A stretch of DNA of 64,000 nucleotides. Origin: Hydractinia symbiolongicarpus (lineage: Eukaryota; Cnidaria; Hydrozoa; Anthoathecata; Hydractiniidae). The stretch lies in the NCBI RefSeq assembly GCF_029227915.1, contig NC_079877.1:36421851-36485850 (forward strand), in the 5' to 3' direction. Shown piece by piece: positions 50,938 to 63,152 of this stretch. The translations under genes were made by a program, and so were the position numbers. The notes beneath the pieces were generated by a model. That model was given only the letters and a program-made list of their open reading frames with translations. It did no database searches and was not told the DNA's origin. The number at the start of each line of letters is the position of its first letter. The stretch's first letter is position 1.

Positions 50938-52944
50938 CGGGTTTTCGTTTGCCGGCGATTAAACTTCTTTTATTCAGCGTCTCATCAAAAATGAAAACAT
51001 TTTTGAAAACTACAAGTCTCATGCGTTTTAGTGGTGAAAAAATAATTTAAAAAATCGTTCGGGAAATGAGTTTACTCCCTGGGTATTTTCTTTGTATACT
51101 TTTGACTAAACGGGCCGGGTCCCGGATTTACGGGAATCGCGGATTTTTGTTTGCCAGCGATTAAACTTCTTTTATTCAGCGTCTCATCAAAAATGAAAAC
51201 ATTTTTGAAAACTAAAAGTCTCATGCGTTTTAGTGGTGAAAAGATAATTTAATAAATCGTTCGGGAAATGAGTTTACTTCCTCGACACTTTCTTTGTATA
51301 CTTTTGGCTATACGGGCCGAGTCCGGGATTTACGGGAATTCGCGGGTTTTCGTTTGCCGGCGATTAAACTTCTTTTATTCAGCGTCTCATCAAAAATGAA
51401 AACATTTTTGAAAACTACAAGTCTCATGCGTTTAAGTGGTGAAAAGATAATTTAAAAAATCGTTCTGGAAATGAGTTTACTCGCAGGGTCCTTTCTTTGT
51501 ATACTTTCGACTATACGGACCGAGTCCGGGATTTACGGGAAATCGCGGGTTTTCGTTTGCCGGCGATTAAACTTCTTTTATTCAGCGTCTCATCAAAAAT
51601 GAAAACATTTTTGAAAACTACAAGTCTCATACGCTTTAGTGGTGAAAAAATAATTTAAAAAATCGTTCGGGAAATGAGTTTACTCCCTGGGTATTTTCTT
51701 TGTATACTTTTGACTATACGGGCCGAGTCCCGGATTTACGGGAATTCGCGGGTTTTCGTTTGCCAGCGATTAAACTTCTTTTATTCAGCGTCTCATAATA
51801 AATGAAAACATTTTTGAAAACTACAAGTCTCATGAGTTTTAGTGGTGAAAAGATAATTTAAAAAATCGTTCTTGAAATGAGTTTACTCACAGGGTACTTT
51901 CTTTGTATATACTCGACTATACGGGCCAAGCACGGAATTTACGGGAAATCGCGGGTTTTCGTTTGCCGACGATTAAACTTCTTTTATTCAGCGTCTCATC
52001 AAAAATGAAAACATTTTTGAAAACTACAAGTCTTATGCGTTTTAGTGGTGAAAAAATAATTTAAAAAATCGTTCGGGAAATGAGTTTACTCACAGGGTAC
52101 TTTCTTTGTATACATTCGACTATACGGGCCGAGTCCAGGATTTACGGGAATTCGCGGGTTTTTGTTTGCCGGCGATTAAACTTCTTTTATTCAGCGTCTC
52201 ATCAAAAATGAAAACATTTTTGAAAAGTACAAGTCTTATGCCTTTTAGTGGTAAAAAAATAATTTAAAAAATCGTTCGGGAAATGAGTTTACTCCCTGGG
52301 TAGTTTCTTTGTATACTTTTGACTATACGGCCCGAGTCCGGGATTTACGGGAAATCGCGAGTTTTCGTTTGCCAGCGATTAAACTTCTTTTATTCCGCGT
52401 CTCATCAAAAATGAAAACATTTTTGAAAACTACAAGTCTCATGCGTTTTAGTGGTGAAAAGATAAATTAAAAAATCTTTCTGGAAATGACTTTACTCACA
52501 GGGTACTTTCTTTGTATATATTCGACTATACGGGCCAAGCCCGGGATTTAAGGGAAATCGCGCGTTTTCGTTTGCCGGCGATTAAACTTCTTTTATACAG
52601 CGTCCCATCAAAAATTAAAACATTTTTGAAAACTACAAGTCTCATGCGTTTTAGTGGTGAAAAAATAATTTAAAAATCGTTCGGGAAATGACTTTACTCC
52701 CTGGGTAGTTTCTTTGTATACTTTTGACTATACGGGCCGAGTCCGGGATTTACGGGAAATCGCGGGTTTTCGTTTGCCAGCGATTAAACTTCTTTTATTC
52801 CGCGTCTCATCAAAAATGAGAACATTTTTGAAAACTACAAGTCTCATGCGTTTTAGTGGTGAAAAGATAATTTAAAAAATCGTTCTGGAAATGAGTTTAC
52901 TCAGAGGGTACTTTCTTTGTATATATTTGACTGTACGGGCCAAG
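50731..52944. repeat. Dispersed 2.2-kb block, right copy
   Basis: Matches 31264-33477 at offset 19467 bp with a few private changes: TTAATAAATCG near 51249, CCTCGACAC near 51282, GGGTCCTTTC near 51487 and GTGGTAAAAAAAT near 52249. It is more diverged from the left copy than the tandem pair at 27.7-33 kb is within itself. Confidence 0.8.
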
Positions 52945-53510
52945 CCCGGGATTTACGGGAAATCGCGCGTTTTCGTTTGCCGGCGATTAAACTTCTTTTA
53001 TTCAGCGTCCCATCAAAAATTAAAACATTTTTAAAAACTACAAGTCTCATGCGCTTTAGTGGTGAAAAGATAATTTAAAAAATCGTTCGGGAAATGAGTT
53101 TACTCCCTGGGTATTTTCTTTGTATACTTTTGACTAAACGGGCCGAGTCCCGGATTTACGGGAATCGCGGATTTTCCTTTGCCAGCGATTAAACTTCTTT
53201 TATTCAGCGTCTCATTAAAAATGAAAACATTTTTGAAAACTACAAGTCTCATGCGTTTTAGTGGTGAAAAAATAATTTAAAAAATCGTTCGGGAAATGAG
53301 TTTACTCACAGGGTACTTTCTTTGTATACATTCGACTATACGGGCCGAGTCCGGGATTTACGGGAATTCGCGGGTTTTTGTTTGCCAGCGATTAAACTTT
53401 TTTTATTCAGCGTCTCATCAAAAATGAAAACATTTTTAAAAACTACAAGTCTCATGCGTTTTAGTGGTGAAAAGGTAATATAAAAAATCGTTCAGGAAAT
53501 GAGTTTACTC

Positions 53511-54728
53511 CCGAGATACTTTCTTTGTATACTTTTGGCTATACGGGCCGAGTCCGGGATTTACGGGAATTCGCGGGTTTTCGTTTGCCGGCGATTAAAC
53601 TTCTTTTATTCAGCGTCTCATCAAAAATGAAAACATTTTTGAAAACTACAGGTCTCATGCGTTTTAGTGGTGAAAAGATAATTTAAAACAACGTTCTGGA
53701 AATGAGTTTACTCGCAGGGTACTTTCTTTGTATACTTTCGACTATACGGGTCGAGACCGGGATTTACGGGAAATCGCGGGTTTTCGATTGCCGGCGATTA
53801 AACTTCTTTTATTCAGCGTCTCATCAAAAATGAAAACATTTTTGAAAACTACAAGTCTCATACGCTTTAGTGGTGAAAAAATAATTTAAAAAATCGTTCG
53901 GGAAATGAGTTTACTCCCTGGGTATTTTCTTTGTATACTTTTGACTATACGGGCCGAGTCCGGGATTTACGGGAATTCGCGGGTTTTTGTTTGCCGGCGA
54001 TTAAACTTTTTTTATTCAGCGTCTCATCAAAAATGAAAACATTTTTAAAAACTACAAGTCTCATGCGTTTTAGTGGTGAAAAGATAATTTAAAAAATCGT
54101 TCAGGAAATGAGTTTACTCCCGAGATACTTTCTTTGTATACTTTTGGCTATACGGGCCGAGTCCGGGATTTACGGGAATTCGCGGGTTTTCGTTTGCCGG
54201 CGATTAAACTTCTTTTATTCAGCGTCTCATCAAAAATGAAAACATTTTTGAAAACTACAGGTCTCGTGCGTTTTAGTGGTGAAAAGATAATTTAAAACAA
54301 CGTTCTGGAAATGAGTTTACTCGCAGGGTACTTTCTTTGTATACTTTCGACTATACGGGTCGAGACCGGGATTTACGGGAAATCGCGGGTTTTCGATTGC
54401 CGGCGATTAAACTTCTTTTATTCAGCGTCTCATCAAAAATGAAAACATTTTTGAAAACTACAAGTCTCATACGCTTTAGTGGTGAAAAAATAATTTAAAA
54501 AATCGTTCGGGAAATGAGTTTACTCCCTGGGTATTTTCTTTGTATACTTTTGACTATACGGGCCGAGTTCCGGATTTACGGGAATTCGCGGGTTTTCGTT
54601 TGCCAGCGATTAAACTTCTTTTATTCAGCGTCTCATCAAAAATGAAAACATTTTTAAAAACTACAAGTCTCATGCGTTTTAGGCGTGAAAAGATAATTTA
54701 AAAAATCGTTCTTGAAATGAGTTTACTC
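53511..54728. repeat. 3-monomer higher-order repeat, 609 bp, two copies
   Basis: CCGAGATACTTTC at 53511 and 54120 and TTTAAAACAACG near 53682 and 54291 give 609 bp. The order is CCGAGATAC, then GGTCGAGACCGGG with TTTTCGATTGCC, then CATACGC. The second copy has GTCTCGTGCG at 54261 where the first has GTCTCATGCG. Confidence 0.8.
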
Positions 54729-56492
54729 ACAGGGTACTTTCTTTGTATATACTCGACTATGCGGGCCAAGCACGGGATTTAAGGGAAATCGCGGGTTTTC
54801 GTTTGCCGGCGATTAAACTTCTTTTATTCAGCGTCTCATCAAAAATGAAAACATTTTTGAAAACTACAAGTCTCATGCGTTTTAGTGGTGAAAAAATAAT
54901 TTAAAAAATCGTTCGGGAAATGAGTTTACTCACAGGGTACTTTCTTTGTGTACATTCGACTATACGGGCCGAGTCCGGGATTTACGGGAAATCGCGGGTT
55001 TTCGTTTGCCGGCGATTAAACTTCTTTTATTCAGCGTCTCATCAAAAATGAAAACATTTTTGAAAACTACAAGTCTCATACGCTTTAGTGGTGAAAAAAT
55101 AATTTAAAAAATCGTTCGGGAAATGAGTTTACTCCCTGGGTATTTTCTTTGTATACTTTTGACTATACGGGCCGAGTCCCGGATTTACGGGAATTCGCGG
55201 GTTTTCGTTTGCCAGCGATTAAACTTCTTTTATTCAGCGTCTCATCAAAAATGAAAACATTTTTGAAAACTACAAGTCTCATGCGTTTTAGGCGTGAAAA
55301 GATAATTTAAAAAATCGTTCTTGAAATGAGTTTACTCACAGGGCACTTTCTTTGTATATACTCGACTATACGGGCCAAGCACGGGATTTACGGGAAATCG
55401 TGGGTTTTCGTTTGCCGGCGATTAAACTTCTTTTATTCAGCGTCTCATCAAAAAAGAAAACATTTTTGAAAACTACAAGTCTCATACGCTTTAGTGGTGA
55501 AAAAATAATTTAAAAAATCGTTCGGGAAATGAGTTTACTCCCTGGGTATTTTCTTTGTATACTTTTGACTATACGGGCCGAGTACCGGATTTACGGGAAT
55601 TCGCGGGTTTTTGTTTGCCAGCGATTAAACTTCTTTTATTCAGCGTCTCATCAAAAATGAAAACATTTTTGAAAACTACAAGTCTCATGCGTTTTAGGCG
55701 TGAAAAGATAATTTAAAAAATCGTTCTTGAAATGAGTTTACTCACAGGGCACTTTCTTTGTATATACTCGACTATACGGGCCAAGCACGGGATTTACGGG
55801 AAATCGTGGGTTTTCGTTTGCCGGCGATTAAACTTCTTTTATTCAGCGTCTCATCAAAAATGAAAACATTTTTGAAAACTACAAGTCTCATGCGTTTTAG
55901 TGGTGAAAAAATAATTTAAAAAATCGTTCGGGAAATGAGTTTACTCACAGGGTACTTTCTTTGTATACATTCGACTATACGGGCCGAGTCCGGGATTTAC
56001 GGGAATTCGCGGGTTTTTGTTTGCCGGCGATTAAACTTCTTTTATTCAGCGTCTCATCAAAAATGAAAACATTTTTGAAAACTACAAGTCTCATGCGTTT
56101 TAGTGGTGAAAAGATAATTTAAAAAATCGTTCTTCAAATGATTAACTCACAGGGTACTTTCTTTGTATATACTCGACTATACGGGCCAAGCACGGGATTT
56201 ACGGGAATTCTCGGGTTTTTGTTTGCCGGCGATTAAACTTCTTTTATTCAGCGTCTCATCAAAAATGAAAACATTTTTGAAAACTACAAGTCTCATGCGT
56301 TTTAGTGGTGAAAAGATAATTTAAAAAATTGTTCTTGAAATGAGTTTACTCACAGGGTACTTTCTTTGTATATACTCGACTATACGGGCCAAGCACGGGA
56401 TTTACGGGAAATCTCGGGTTTTCGTTTGCCGGCGATTAAACTTCTTTTATTCAGCGTCTCATCAAAAATGAAAACATTTTTGAAAACTACAG
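54261..56492. repeat. 11-monomer higher-order repeat (2232 bp)
   Basis: GTCTCGTGCG at 54261 and 56493 sets the period. The unit includes GGTCGAGACCGGG, GAGTTCCGG, TTTTAGGCGTG types (54.67, 55.28 and 55.69 kb), TTTGTGTACATTCG, CAGGGCACTTTC and the short variant AAATGATTAACTCAC (56141). It has AAAAAAGAAAAC near 55452 and GAGTACCGG near 55581 as private changes. Confidence 0.85.
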
Positions 56493-58927
56493 GTCTCGTG
56501 CGTTTTAGTGGTGAAAAGATAATTTAAAACAACGTTCTGGAAATGAGTTTACTCGCAGGGTACTTTCTTTGTATACTTTCGACTATACGGGTCGAGACCG
56601 GGATTTACGGGAAATCGCGGGTTTTCGATTGCCGGCGATTAAACTTCTTTTATTCAGCGTCTCATCAAAAATGAAAACATTTTTGAAAACTACAAGTCTC
56701 ATACGCTTTAGTGGTGAAAAAATAATTTAAAAAATCGTTCGGGAAATGAGTTTACTCCCTGGGTATTTTCTTTGTATACTTTTGACTATACGGGCCGAGT
56801 TCCGGATTTACGGGAATTCGCGGGTTTTCGTTTGCCAGCGATTAAACTTCTTTTATTCAGCGTCTCATCAAAAATGAAAACATTTTTAAAAACTACAAGT
56901 CTCATGCGTTTTAGGCGTGAAAAGATAATTTAAAAAATCGTTCTTGAAATGAGTTTACTCACAGGGTACTTTCTTTGTATATACTCGACTATACGGGCCA
57001 AGCACGGGATTTACGGGAAATCGCGGGTTTTCGTTTGCCGGCGATTAAACTTCTTTTATTCAGCGTCTCATCAAAAATGAAAACATTTTTGAAAACTACA
57101 AGTCTCATGCGTTTTAGTGGTGAAAAAATAATTTAAAAAATCGTTCGGGAAATGAGTTTACTCACAGGGTACTTTCTTTGTGTACATTCGACTATACGGG
57201 CCGAGTCCGGGATTTACGGGAAATCGCGGGTTTTCGTTTGCCAGCGATTAAACTTCTTTTATTCAGCGTCTCATCAAAAATGAAAACATTTTTGAAAACT
57301 ACAAGTCTCATACGCTTTAGTGGTGAAAAAATAATTTAAAAAATCGTTCGGGAAATGAGTTTACTCCCTGGGTATTTTCTTTGTATACTTTTGACTATAC
57401 GGGCCGAGTCCCGGATTTACGGGAATTCGCGGGTTTTCGTTTACCAGCGATTAAACTTCTTTTATTCAGCGTCTCATCAAAAATGAAAACATTTTTGAAA
57501 ACTACAAGTCTCATGCGTTTTAGGCGTGAAAAGATAATTTAAAAAATCGTTCTTGAAATGAGTTTACTCACAGGGCACTTTCTTTGTATATACTCGACTA
57601 TACGGGCCAAGCACGGGATTTACGGGAAATCGTGGGTTTTCGTTTGCCGGCGATTAAACTTCTTTTATTCAGCGTCTCATCAAAAATGAAAACATTTTTG
57701 AAAACTACAAGTCTCATGCGTTTTAGTGGTGAAAAAATAATTTAAAAAATCGTTCGGGAAATGAGTTTACTCACAGGGTACTTTCTTTGTATACATTCGA
57801 CTATACGGGCCGAGTCCGGGATTTACGGGAAATCGCGGGTTTTCGTTTGCCGGCGATTAAACTTCTTTTATTCAGCGTCTCATCAAAAATGAAAACATTT
57901 TTGAAAACTACAAGTCTCATACGCTTTAGTGGTGAAAAAATAATTTAAAAAATCGTTCGGGAAATGAGTTTACTCCCTGGGTATTTTCTTTGTATACTTT
58001 TGACTATACGGGCCGAGTCCCGGATTTACGGGAATTCGCGGGTTTTTGTTTGCCAGCGATTAAACTTCTTTTATTCAGCGTCTCATCAAAAATGAAAACA
58101 TTTTTGAAAACTACAAGTCTCATGCGTTTTAGGCGTGAAAAGATAATTTAAAAAATCGTTCTTGAAATGAGTTTACTCACAGGGCACTTTCTTTGTATAT
58201 ACTCGACTATACGGGCCAAGCACGGGATTTACGGGAAATCGTGGGTTTTCGTTTGCCGGCGATTAAACTTCTTTTATTCAGCGTCTCATCAAAAATGAAA
58301 ACATTTTTGAAAACTACAAGTCTCATGCGTTTTAGTGGTGAAAAAATAATTTAAAAAATCGTTCGGGAAATGAGTTTACTCACAGGGTACTTTCTTTGTA
58401 TACATTCGACTATACGGGCCGAGTCCGGGATTTACGGGAATTCGCGGGTTTTTGTTTGCCGGCGATTAAACTTCTTTTATTCAGCGTCTCATCAAAAATG
58501 AAAACATTTTTGAAAACTACAACTCTCATGCGTTTTAGTGGTGAAAAGATAATTTAAAAAATCGTTCTTCAAATGATTAACTCACAGGGTACTTTCTTTG
58601 TATATACTCGACTATACGGGCCAAGCACGGGATTTACGGGAATTCTCGGGTTTTTGTTTGCCGGCGATTAAACTTCTTTTATTCAGCGTCTCATCAAAAA
58701 TGAAAACATTTTTGAAAACTACAAGTCTCATGCGTTTTAGTGGTGAAAAGATAATTTAAAAAATTGTTCTTGAAATGAGTTTACTCACAGGGTACTTTAT
58801 TTGTATATACTCGACTATACGGGCCAAGCACGGGATTTACGGGAAATCTGGGGTTTTCGTTTGCCGGCGATTAAACTTCTTTTATTCAGCGTCTCATCAA
58901 AAATGAAAACATTTTTGAAAACTACAA
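56493..58927. repeat. 12-monomer version of the preceding repeat (2435 bp)
   Basis: Same monomer order as 54261-56492, but AAATGATTAACTCAC is 2435 bp rather than 2232 bp from its counterpart (56141 to 58576). One extra TACATTCG-type monomer is present between a CAGGGCAC monomer and the next CATACGC monomer. The copies therefore differ by exactly one whole monomer. Confidence 0.83.
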
Positions 58928-59699
58928 GTCTCATGCGTTTTAGTGGTAAAAAAATAATTTAAAAAGTCGTTCGGGAAATGAGTTTACTCCCTGGGTATTT
59001 TCTTTGTATACTTTTGACTAAACGGGCCGAGTCCCGGATTTACGGGAATCGCGGATTTTTGTTTGCCAGCGATTAAGCTTCTTTTATTCAGCGTCTCATC
59101 AAAAATGAAAACATTTTTGAAAACTACAAGTCTCATGCGTTTTAGTGGTGAAAAAATAATTTAAAAAATCGTTCGGGAAATGAGTTTACTCACAGGGTAC
59201 TTTCTTTGTATACATTCGACTATACGGGCCGAGTCCGGGATTTACGGGAATTCGCGGGTTTTTGTTTGCCGGCGATTAAACGTCTTTTATTCAGCGTCTC
59301 ATCAAAAATGAAAACGTTTTTGAAAAAAACAAGTCTCATGCGTTTTAGTGGTGAAAAGATAATTTAAAAAATTGTTCTGGAAATGAGTTTACTCACAGGG
59401 TACTTTCTTTGAATACTTTCGACTATACGGGCCGAGTCCGGGATTTACGGGAATTCGCGGGTTTTTGTTTGCCGGCGATTAAACTTTTTTTATTCAGCGT
59501 CTCATCAAAAATGAAAACATTTTTGAAAACTACAAGTCTTATGCGTTTTAGTGGTGAAAAGATAATTTAAAAAATCGTTCTTGAAATGAGTTTACTCACA
59601 GGGTACTTTCTTTGTATACATTCGACTATACGGGCCAAGCACGGGATTTACGGGAATTCGCGGGTTTTTGTTTGCCGGCGATTAAACTTCTTTTATTCA
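58928..59699. repeat. Satellite block between higher-order repeats, no gene
   Basis: About four monomers of mixed type. Private changes include TAAAAAGTCG near 58960, GATTAAACGTC near 59274, GAAAACGTTTTTG near 59309 and TTTGAATAC near 59408. Confidence 0.75.
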
Positions 59700-61974
59700 G
59701 CGTCTCATCAAAAATGAAAACATTTTTGAAAACTACAAGTCTCATGCGTTTTAGTGGTGAAAAGATAATTTAAAAAATCGTTCTTGAAATGAGTTTACTC
59801 ACAGGGTACTTTCTTTGTTTATACTCGACTATACGGGACAAGCACGGGATTTACGGGAAATCGCGGGTTTTCGTTTGCCGGCGATTAAACTTCTTTTATT
59901 CAGCGTCTCATCAAAAATGAAAACATTCCTGAAAACTACAAGTCTATTGCGTTTTAGTGGTGAAAAGATAATTTAAAAAATCTTTCTGGAAATGAGTTTA
60001 CTCCCTGGGTATTTTCTTTGTATACTTTTGACTATACGGGCCGAGTCCGGGATTTACGGGAATTCGCGGGTTTTCGTTTGCCGGCGGTTAAATTTCTTTT
60101 ATTCAGCGTCTCATCAAAAATGAAAACATTTTTGAAAACTACAAGTCTCATGCGTTTTAGTGGTGAAAAGATAATTTAAAAAATCATTCTGGAAATGAGT
60201 TTACTCGCAGGGTACTTTCTTTGTATACTTTCGACTATACGGGCCGAGTCCGGGATTTACGGGAAATCGCGGGTTTTCGTTTCCCGGCGATTAAACTTCT
60301 TTTATTCAGCGTCTCATCAAAAATGGAAACATTTTGAAAAACTACAAGTCTCATGCGTTTTAGTGGTGAAAAAATAATTTAAAAAATCGTTCGGGAAATG
60401 AGTTTACTCCCTGGGTATTTTCTTTGTATACTTTTGACTATACGGGCCGAGTCCCGGATTTACGGGAATTCGCGGGTTTTTGTTTGCCGGCGATTAAGCT
60501 TTTTTTATTCAGCGTCTCATCAAAAATGAAAACATTTTTGAAAACTACAAGTCTCATGCGTTTTAGTGGTGAAAAGATAATTTAAAAAATCGTTCTTGAA
60601 ATGAGTTTACTCACAGGGTACTTTCTTTGTATATACTCGACTATACGGGCCAAGCACGGGATTTACGGGAATTCGCGGGTTTTTGTTTGCCGGCGATTAA
60701 ACTTCTTTTATTCAGCGTCTCATCAAAAATGAAAACATTTTTGAAAACTACAAGTCTCATGCGTTTTAGTGGTGAAAAGATAATTTAAAAAATCGTTCTG
60801 GAAATGAGTTTACTCGCAGGGTACTTTCTTTGTATACTTTCGACTATACGGGCCGAGTCCGGGATTTACGGGAAATCGCGGGTTTTCGTTTGCCGGCGAT
60901 TAAACTTCTTTTATTCAGCGTCTCATCAAAAATGAAAACTTTTTTGAAAACTACAAGTCTCATACGCTTTAGTGGTGAAAAGATAATTTAAAAAATCGTT
61001 TGGGAAATGAGTTTACTCCCTGGGTATTTTCTTTGTATACTTTTGACTATACGGGCCGAGTCCGGGATTCACGGGAATTCGCAGTTTTCGTTTGCCGGCG
61101 ATTAAACTTCTTTTATTCAGCGTCTCATCAAAAATGAAAACATTTTTGAAAACTACAAGTCTCGTGCGTTTTAGTGGTGAAAAGATAATTTAAAAAATCG
61201 TTCTGGAAATGAGTTTACTCGCAGGGTACTTTCTTTGTATACTATTGACTATACGGGCCGAGTCCGGCATTTACGGAAAATCGCGGGTTTTCGTTTGCCG
61301 GCGATTAAACTTCTTTTATTCAGCGTCTCATCAAAAATGAAAACATTTTTTAAAAACTATAAGTCTCATACGTTTTAGTGGTGAAAAAATAATTTAAAAA
61401 ATCGTTCGGGAAATGAATTTACTCCCTGGGTATTTTCTTTGTATACTTTTGACTATACGGGCCGAGTCCCAGATTTACGGGAATTCGCGGGTTTTCGTTT
61501 GCCAGCGATTAAACTTCTTTTATTCAGCGTCTCATCAAAAATGAAAACATTTTTGAAAACTACAAGTCTCATGCGTTTTAGTGGTGAAAAGATAATTTAA
61601 AAAATCGTTCTTGAAATGAGTTTACTCACAGGGTACTTTCTTTCTATATATACTCGACTATACGGGCCAAGCACGGGATTTACGGGAAATCGCGGGTTTT
61701 CGTTTGCCGGCGATTAAACTTCTTTTATTCAGCGTCTCATCAAAAATGAAAACATTTTTGAAAACTACAAGTCTCATGCGTTTTTGTGATGAAAAAATAA
61801 TTTAAAAAATCGTTCGGGAAATGAGTTTACTCCCTGGGTATTTTCTTTGTATACTTTTGACTATACGGGCCGAGTCCGGGATTTACGGGAATTCGCGGGT
61901 TTTTGTTTGCCGGCGATTAAACTTCTTTTATTCAGCGTCTCATCAAAAATGAAAACATTTTTGAAAACTACAAG

Positions 61975-62380
61975 TTTCATGCGTTTTAGTGGTGAAAAGA
62001 TAATTAAAAAAATTGTTCTGGAAATGAGTTTACTCACAGGGTACTTTCTTTGTATATACTCCACTATACGGGCCAAGCACGGGATTTACGGGAAATCGCG
62101 GGTTTTCGTTTGCCGGCGATTAAACTTCTTTTATTCAGCGTCCCATCAAAAATTAAAACATTTTTGAAAACTACAAGTTTCATGCGTTTTAGTGGTGAAA
62201 AGATAATTAAAAAAATTGTTCTGGAAATGAGTTTACTCACAGGGTACTTTCTTTGTATATACTCCACTATACGGGCCAAGCACGGGATTTACGGGAAATC
62301 GCGGGTTTTCGTTTGCCGGCGATTAAACTTCTTTTATTCAGCGTCCCATCAAAAATTAAAACATTTTTGAAAACTACAAG
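61975..62380. repeat. Single-monomer tandem duplication (2 x 203 bp)
   Basis: Units 61975-62177 and 62178-62380 both read TTTCATGCG, GATAATTAAAAAAATTG, TATACTCCACTATACGGG and GTCCCATCAAAAATTAAAAC, a combination seen nowhere else. The exact repeat shows exchange at the level of one monomer. It also creates pairs of overlapping open frames of 106 codons on the plus strand and 71 on the minus strand, which are by-products. Confidence 0.88.
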
Positions 62381-62476
62381 TCTCATGCGTTTTAGTGGTG
62401 AAAAAATAATTTAAAAAATCGTTCGGGAAATGAGTTTACTCCCTGGGTAGTTTCTTTGTATACATTCGACTATACG

Positions 62477-62880
62477 GCCTAGCTCGGGATTTACGGAAAA
62501 TCGCTAGTTTTCGTTTGCCGGCGATTAAACCTCTTTCATTAGGCGTCTCATCAAAAATGAAAACATTTTTGAAAACTACAAGTCTCATGCGTTTTAGTGG
62601 CGAAAAAATAATTTAAAAAATCGTTCTGGAAATGAGTTTACTCCCTAAATACTTTCTATGTATACTTTTGACTATACGAGCCGAGTCCGGGATTTACGGG
62701 GAAATCGTTGTTTTTCGTTTGCCGGCGATTAAACTTCTTTTATTCAGCGTCTCATCAAAAATGAAAACATTTTTGAAAACTACAAGTCTTATGCGTTTTA
62801 GTGGTGAAAAGATAATTTAAAAAATCGTTCTGGAAATGAGTTTACTCACAGGGTACTTTCTTTGTATATATTCGACTATA
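62477..62880. repeat. Divergent X-Y monomer pair, copy 3 (far right)
   Basis: GCCTAGCTCGGGATTTACGG, CCTCTTTCATTAGGCG, GTGGCGAAAAAAT and then ACGAGCCGAG with ATCGTTGTTTTTCG reappear here in the same order, about 54 kb from the next copies. It is followed, as at the left end, by Q and P monomers (62883 and 63088 onward). Confidence 0.8.
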
Positions 62881-63152
62881 CGGGCCAAGCCCGGGATTTA
62901 CGGGAAATCGCGCGTTTTCGTTTGCCGGCGATTAAACTTGTTTTATTCAGCGTCCCATCAAAAATTAAAACATTTTTGAAAACTACAAGTCTCATGCGTT
63001 TTAGTGGTGAAAAAATAATTTAAAAAATCGTTCGGGAAATGAGTTTACTCCCTGGGTAGTTTCTTTGTATACTTTTGACTATACGGGCCGAGTCCGGGAT
63101 TTACGGGAAATCGCGGGTTTTCGTTTGCCAGCGATTAAACTTCTTTTATTCC

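Larger units (their letters stand above)
59700..63152. repeat. 3453-bp (17-monomer) repeat, copy 1
   Basis: Matches the window's last 848 bases at a constant 3453-bp offset starting at 59700/63153. Tags: CTTTGTTTATACTCG with GGGACAAGC (near 59815/63268), CATTCCTGAAAAC, CCGGCGGTTAAATTTC, AAATCATTCTGG, GTTTCCCGGCG and ATTTTGAAAAACTAC. It includes the 203-bp tandem duplication at 61975-62380 and the third X-Y pair at 62477. Confidence 0.85.

Noticed and set aside
2842-62880. Inverted arrangement of blocks around the window centre
   Set aside because: The X-Y pairs at both ends are in the same orientation and order; no inverted monomer was seen.
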